Positions 18,242 to 22,933 of a DNA stretch of 22,933 nucleotides are shown here, one piece after another; within the stretch, counting starts at the first letter, position 1, and each line of letters begins with the position of its first letter. The stretch is from Herpomyces periplanetae. Its lineage: Eukaryota > Ascomycota > Laboulbeniomycetes > Herpomycetales > Herpomycetaceae. The position numbers and the translations under genes are program-made. The notes beneath the pieces are model-generated. The model was not told the origin of the DNA. It ran no database searches and saw only the letters and a program-made list of their open reading frames with translations. The stretch covers positions 1 through 22,933 of the forward strand of contig WMKJ01000155.1 in assembly GCA_009733715.1 (NCBI GenBank), read 5' to 3'.

Positions 18242-19353
18242 ATGTCTCTCCAAGACCGTGCTCAGCAATCTATTAAACAACTCGATAAAGAGGTAGGTTA
18301 TCAATTTACACCAATCTACGATATTCTTCCATATTCCATTTCTACCACTCCCTCTATTCCCTTTAGCGTTTTCCCTCAACCAACTTTGATTTGTGTGCCT
18401 ACCTACTTTTAACTATTTTCGTACCCTTTCCGGCAAAAAATTATGCCCTCTTTTCTCATACGCATCCTCCAGCGCGTCCATAGCTCCTATGACTACTATT
18501 CCCCGCTTTCCCTCTAATAATATCTTCAACGCTTTCTTCCAAGCTAATCAACCCATAATTTTTAGTTGTCCAAATACAAACCTCTCAATGACTTCGAGAA
18601 GAAAACAAACGTCCCCAAAGTCTACGTAGTTCTTGGTCTCGGTGCCCTATACTTTCTCCTCGTCTTCCTTAATATCGCCGGTGAATTTCTTGTCAACACT
18701 GCTGGTTTCGTTATTCCTGCCTATTATTCCCTTCATGCCGTATTTTCATCATCAAAATCCGATGACACCCAGGTATGTTTACTCGACATGTCTAACATAA
18801 ACCCTTTCTTTGACCTCTTTTTCTAACATCTAACTTCAATACAGTGGCTTTCGGTACGTCTATTGTCATCCCTCTCTTTCGACTCTATTTTCTACAGCCA
18901 CTTGCTAAAACTATAGAACTTTTAGTATTGGATTGTATTCGCATTTCTCACGTAAGTCTCTTTATTCTGTCAATATTTTGTTTAATATTTCTCATAATAA
19001 CCTTCTTTCATAGTGTATTCGAAAGTGCAATCAACGCCGTATATTGGTTTCGTAAGTCAACCATTATAAACCTGCTTAAAATATCATAGACTTATACCAA
19101 TGTATCTCTAGCGTTTTATTACACCTTTAAATTTATACTCATCCTTTGGATGGCCCTCCCTCAAACAAGGTAATCATTTTATAGTTCCAGCTTCCTTCGT
19201 CTATAACAATTATTCCGCTCATCCAACTAACCTTCTTCACACAGCGGTGCTCAAATAATTTTCCGTTCTCTAATTCAACCTGTCTTCTCACGATATTTCC
19301 AACACGGCACCACCGCCCATGATCTTCAGAATAAGGCAAATAAGACTATGTGA
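18242..19353 (+). CDS. YOP1: Yop1/DP1 (TB2/HVA22/REEP) ER membrane-shaping protein, seven exons
   Basis: Exons by splice signals and homology: 18242-18292, 18566-18772, 18845-18853, 18926-18951, 19014-19051, 19112-19169, 19245-19353; they total 498 nt, a 165-residue protein ending in TGA. Yop1 inserts hairpins into the ER membrane and with reticulons forms tubules; it also meets Yip1/Rab traffic. The sequence begins MSLQDRAQQSIKQLDKE, then LSKYKPLNDFEKKTNVPK and a hydrophobic hairpin at about 36-77 (LNIAGEFLVNTAGFVIPAYY). SDDTQWLSYWIVFAF (81-95) is the family signature. A second hydrophobic segment runs to ILILWMALPQTSGAQIIF. The C-terminal tail carries the expected amphipathic helix. Introns are 273, 72, 72, 62, 60 and 75 nt, all GT-AG. 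Exon 3 is only 9 nt (Trp-Leu-Ser) but is required to restore the conserved WL(S/T)YW. The gene looks intact. Part of exon 2 and intron 2 is duplicated in inverse orientation at the right end of the window. Confidence 0.93.
18726..18824 (+). repeat. Left arm of a 99-bp inverted duplication (YOP1 exon 2/intron 2)
   Basis: This segment covers the last 47 nt of YOP1 exon 2 and the first 52 nt of intron 2. Its reverse complement occurs at 22835-22933 with one difference (18814 versus 22845). The first 88 bases of this arm match without error right up to the window edge, so the copy may continue beyond it. The arms enclose about 4 kb. Confidence 0.95.
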
Positions 19354-20871
19354 AATGCATTAAGCTCACCAGTCGCTCAAATTCTCGTGAGAATCATGGA
19401 CAACTCTTTAATGTCGTGGCACCCACAAAGTTGTCCCAATACAACGGCCTCGCATACTCACTTATATACATATACTCTTAAGAATAATTAATTTCAAAAC
19501 TTTATATATCACCTTGACTTTGTAAATGACCAAAAATGCAACCCTAAGCAACTTAGTCTGCTTTATTCATGTAACCTGATGCACAATATTTCAGCTCAGG
19601 TCTCGCCCAATCTTAATCTATCTTCTTCAGATTACTCAGGTTATAAATCATAACTAGTAATGTCGTTCGCAGCTTACAGGTGACACTAAGGAACGGTTTT
19701 GTCAGTAGATTTTCAAGGACCATTTGCTGGCGGCTATTAAATAGTTGTGAAGTAAAGGCGACAGTACAGTGTAACACTCATCGGAAGCACCAGATTCTAT
19801 TAATTCCACAGTTTTGAACAAATATTCAATAAATGTCATTTCACACTCTATCAATTACAAATTTTGCAATTGAGTAAATCTTCGTAAATCTATCTACGAT
19901 ACATCTGAAAGTTTGTCGAGGTCGATTTCCAGAATCTAGACAATGAGGCACGTGACAATGCCCTCGAACTTATTCGTCTGAACATGTTGAGACGGCAGTT
20001 ACGTCATAGGGCTGGATTTGTGAGGACATCAAATTACCCAAATAGGAAACTTTTAACAATACCGTAGAGTCTTGATGTAAGGTTTGGAAAAGTAGCCACG
20101 TTTATGAATAGTAGTAAAAATCCTAGGGTCGAGAATTCTTCAAAATTGTTTAACAAAGAAGTATGTCGTTTAACTGATAAATCATTAATTATTTCATGTA
20201 GTGAACAATACAAAAAATCTTGTATCAAAATTTTATGCATAGATGTAGGGTTGCTCCTGACCAAAAAAATTATTACCCAAACGGTGTCAACAGCACGCAC
20301 TAACATGTACGCTTTGCAAAAATAAAGCCATAAGGAAAATACAAGGAATGCTATATTTGACTTAACTTTTAAAAACTACTTGCTAATATTGAATTCCTAA
20401 ACCAAGTGATACGAACTCAACAAGTAAACAACTGCAATGCATCAATTAAAAATATTTAGTGTGAATATCGCTTTGCTCAAGAATGAGAATTTTAAGAGAA
20501 GAAAGCTTTTCAGAAAAAAATTCATTTCAATCACTTTGGCGAGCAATGAAAACTTTGCAAATATACAAAACAAATGGAACGAAAACAACTGAATTATGAG
20601 AAATGCATGCCATTGTCAGGAAAATTAAAAAAAACATCACGAAATTTCAATAAATATGGAAAATTCCAGAGTATTTAAGAAGCAGGTCCTAAACTCCGTT
20701 GATTAATTCTATTTTTGTGTCAAAAACCCAATATTGTGCATTTGACTTTTCTATTCAACAACACATAGTATTTTTAGCATTCAGAAATAATTCAATTTAC
20801 AAAAGAACCTATTAATTTAGAGTATTACATTTTGATTATTGCGGGCTATTGTAGCTCCACCGTTACTGGCC
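19354..20871. other. AT-rich intergenic region, no gene called
   Basis: About 1.5 kb between YOP1 and the CBM18-repeat gene, visibly more A/T-rich than sequence left of 19.3 kb. Short frames (20034-20306 on -, 20104-20325 on +) overlap each other and show no motif. A TATTTAA word at about 20672, some 200 bases before the next start codon, might serve as a core promoter. Otherwise I see nothing supportable. Confidence 0.55.
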
Positions 20872-22867
20872 ATGGCTCAAATGTCGTGGGCTGATAACCA
20901 TGTTACCAAAATAATACTTATCTGTTTAGCTATATTTTCATCATGGGTGAAGGCTCAGAGCTATGAGCAACTCGGCATTAAAGAAAAATTTAGTAGTACT
21001 AATCCACTTCGAGACCATCGGGGTTTTTTAGTATCTCAAAATGGTTATTGTGGAGCTTATGGTGGAGGAACATCTTGTATGGGATATGATCGTGGTACTC
21101 TTGATAAGGCTTGTTGCTCGACAAGAGGTTATTGGTAAGTATTTTTCATTCAAATTAAAAATGCTATAGCTTACTGTTGAATAGTGGTAACACTGCACAG
21201 GAGTGCAGTTATTATAACTGTGACCCCAATTACGGTTACTGCTTAACTACTGGAAATGTAAGTTTTTCTAGAATTTCAAGTCCGAATTCTACTGAACCAT
21301 GGGATAGAAATGGTACACCAATTATGAAAACAGCAATGGAATAACTGGAGGAACAAATGGCCAAGTCTCTCCTCCACAGCAACAACAACAACCACCGCAG
21401 CAAGTAACAAATGTTGCGACACAGCTAGCAACTAAAACTGTACTTAATCCATATGTAAATTATTACAGCCAATTGCCAAATGGCCAGAGTGCTTCTTATC
21501 TACAAGGCTATAATTACTATGGACAATGGCCCACGGGACAAGTTCAGAACGGGCAAGGTTATTATTATAACGGCAAATGGGTTAATTATCAAACAGCCAA
21601 TGGTCCGCAGGCCACTAACATATACACTCAGGTACCAGAAAAACAAATACAGACTGCACAGTATGGAAACTATTACTATAACCAATGGCCTTACGGGTAT
21701 TACCAAAATGGGCAACAAGTAACTTACCAAAATGGTAGATGGCCATCAGGCTATTATCAAAATATAAATTATATATCAGGGACATATCAAAACGGTCAAC
21801 AGCCTACGGCAACTTACCTATACGGACAATGGCCCTCAGGTTATTATCAATATGGTCAATGGCCCACTGCCTCAAATCAGTATGGACAGTGGCCGTCTGG
21901 TTACTATCAATATGGTCAATGGCCCACTGGTACATATCAGTATGGTCAATGGCCAACAGGTTATTATCAATATGGTCAATGGCCCACTGGTACATATCAG
22001 TACGGTCAATGGCCAACAGGTTATTATCAAAATGGTCAATGGGCGAATGGTTCGTATCAATACGGACAATGGCCTTCGGGTTATTATCAATATGGTCAAC
22101 GGCCCACGGCCTCATATCAGTATGGACAGTGGCCGTCTGGTTACTATCAATATGGTCAATGGCCCAATGGCTATTACCAAAATGGACAATGGCCAACAGG
22201 CACGTATCAATATGGTCAATGGCCCAATGCCTCAAATCAAAATGAGAAAGGGCAATATGGTTATTACCAATATGGTCAGGTGCCTAATGGAACTTATCAA
22301 AACGGGCAATGGACATATGGTTACTATCAAAATAATAATCCGCCAACAGAAATATATAATTATGACAAAACACAAAACGGAACGAATCAGAGCACTCAGC
22401 GTGTAAAAGATAAAAATCAAGACGAGCAAGAACAAAATACAACAAGTGAAAAGAGTCCGAATCAATCAAATACATACCAAAATCTACAAGACACGAATAA
22501 ATTATTAATAAATCCAGTATCATCGGCTAAAGATAACATATACGAATATAATGAGACGAAACAAAGAGAACAAATTTTAAATGGAACTGAAAAACTTGAA
22601 CAATCAACAGGAACAAAAGACAATCTTAACACGACCAATAAGGTAGGTAATCAAAAAGATCAAGAAAAAACTAACAATGATAATATAGAAAAATCTAAAG
22701 AAAATAACGGAGAAAATGAAGGAGAACACTTGCAAAATAAAAATCCATATGAAGAAGTAGAAAACAGCAATGAAAATAACTCAGAAAAAGACAATACTAA
22801 ATCAAAAGATACTAACATTACTCAGAACCAGCGAAGAAAAAGAGATCAAAGAAAGGGTTTATGTTAG
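20872..22867 (+). CDS. Secreted CBM18 (hevein-like) protein with YGQWP tandem repeats; 3' end suspect
   Basis: Spliced model: 20872-21134, 21185-21257, 21308-22867; two 50-nt introns with GTAAGT donors and TAG acceptors; 631 residues. Residues 1-28 form a signal peptide (hydrophobic IILICLAIF, cleavage after VKA). Residues 57-107 hold eight Cys (60, 69, 81, 82, 88, 95, 100, 107); CC-x5-C-x6-C and CCSTRGYCG match the CBM18/hevein chitin-binding fold, and splicing intron 1 creates Cys88. Two ligand aromatics of hevein (Trp21, Tyr30) align with Arg85 and Glu94; only Tyr87 remains. A Gln/Pro-rich linker precedes about 17 ten-residue units of YYQYGQWPTG type (about 180-453), then an Asn/Gln/Lys/Glu-rich tail. 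The start ATG at 20872 has a good context; an upstream TTG-initiated frame is not needed. The last eleven codons, with the stop, come from an inverted YOP1 copy, so the native C-terminus is probably missing. Likely a wall, spore-coat or adhesive protein (inference). Confidence 0.8.
21508..22330 (+). repeat. 30/60-bp coding tandem repeat (YYQYGQWPTG units)
   Basis: The core (about 21811-22250) is a strict 30-bp repeat arranged in 60-bp pairs: one unit begins Tyr-Tyr-Gln, its partner Thr/Ser-Tyr/Asn-Gln, each followed by Tyr-Gly-Gln-Trp-Pro. Adjacent 60-bp blocks at 21901 and 21961 differ at only two bases; blocks at 21841 and 22081 differ at three, pointing to a larger 240-bp duplication. Units near both edges are more diverged (NGQ, GQWTYG, GQVPNG). 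This is the usual picture of a recently homogenised array in a surface protein gene. Confidence 0.92.
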
Positions 22868-22933
22868 ACATGTCGAGTAAACATACCTGGGTGTCATCGG
22901 ATTTTGATGATGAAAATACGGCATGAAGGGAAT
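22835..22933 (-). repeat. Right arm of the inverted duplication (antisense YOP1 fragment), cut by the window edge
   Basis: Reverse complement of 18726-18824 with one mismatch. It begins inside the coding frame of the CBM18-repeat gene, at a short A/G-rich word (AGAAAAAGAG) shared by both sequences, and runs to the last base. As an antisense YOP1 piece it supplies the terminal codons and the stop of that gene, which signals a recent junction and not ordinary coding sequence. Confidence 0.95.

Noticed and set aside
18393-18629. 78-codon + strand frame starting inside the first YOP1 intron
   Set aside because: It overlaps YOP1 exon 2 in another frame; YOP1 homology decides the reading.
20034-20325. 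Overlapping 90- and 73-codon frames on opposite strands
   Set aside because: AT-rich spacer, no motifs, no support from splicing or homology.
20839-20871. Upstream non-ATG (TTG) extension of the CBM18 gene
   Set aside because: The ATG at 20872 has a good context and gives a textbook signal peptide; the extension would bury it.
21804-22235. Antisense 143-codon frame through the repeat array
   Set aside because: Shadow of the 30-bp coding repeat; the + strand has signal peptide, Cys domain and splice sites.
21508-22330. CRISPR-like regular repeat
   Set aside because: Units are contiguous, coding and without unique spacers, in a eukaryotic gene.
18726-22933. Terminal inverted repeats of a 4.2-kb DNA transposon
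   Set aside because: The arms are a piece of the YOP1 gene, no transposase lies between them and no target-site duplication can be judged at the window edge.

Overview
The window reads as nuclear DNA of a fungus. Four recognisable proteins are present: a Knr4/Smi1-family protein with the long Ser-rich tail of filamentous fungi, an ENA-type (P-type IID) sodium ATPase with the fungal M4 signature, an RFX transcription factor, and a Yop1/DP1 ER-shaping protein whose sequence is very close to the filamentous-fungal form. A fifth gene, at the right end, encodes a secreted chitin-binding-like domain (CBM18/hevein fold) fused to a long Tyr/Gly/Gln/Trp tandem repeat. Spliceosomal introns with GTAAGT-like donors confirm a eukaryote. 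I do not assign a species. I see no virus-like element, CRISPR array, rRNA or tRNA.

Layout: 1-1440 is an almost pure C/T tract on the + strand, opening with G-quadruplex-capable C runs. SMI1/KNR4 lies at 1497-3356 (+). A gene-poor 4.5-kb stretch (3357-7901) follows, with several simple repeats, including a 72-bp uninterrupted pyrimidine/purine alternation. The ENA ATPase lies at 7902-11492 (+). It converges on an RFX gene at 12063-14954 (-), and the 570-bp gap between them holds a degenerate hexanucleotide ladder. The divergent 3.3-kb spacer 14955-18241 holds an X-box-like site, a hairpin, a GC-rich island with tandem stem-loops and a second pyrimidine-rich leader. YOP1 lies at 18242-19353 (+, seven exons including a 9-nt micro-exon). 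After a 1.5-kb AT-rich gap comes the CBM18-repeat gene at 20872-22867 (+, three exons).

The last 99 bases are an inverted copy of the YOP1 exon 2/intron 2 boundary (18726-18824), with one mismatch. The final codons and stop of the CBM18-repeat gene fall inside this copy. The annotated C-terminus is therefore probably not the native one, and the right end is either a real inverted duplication or a chimeric junction from amplification or assembly.

Functional links (inference): Knr4 (cell-wall integrity and calcineurin signalling), ENA (a classic calcineurin/salt-stress output in yeasts) and a secreted wall-type protein all fit cell-surface and ion stress. Nothing in the sequence shows co-regulation. 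The most novel-looking object is the CBM18-YGQWP repeat protein.
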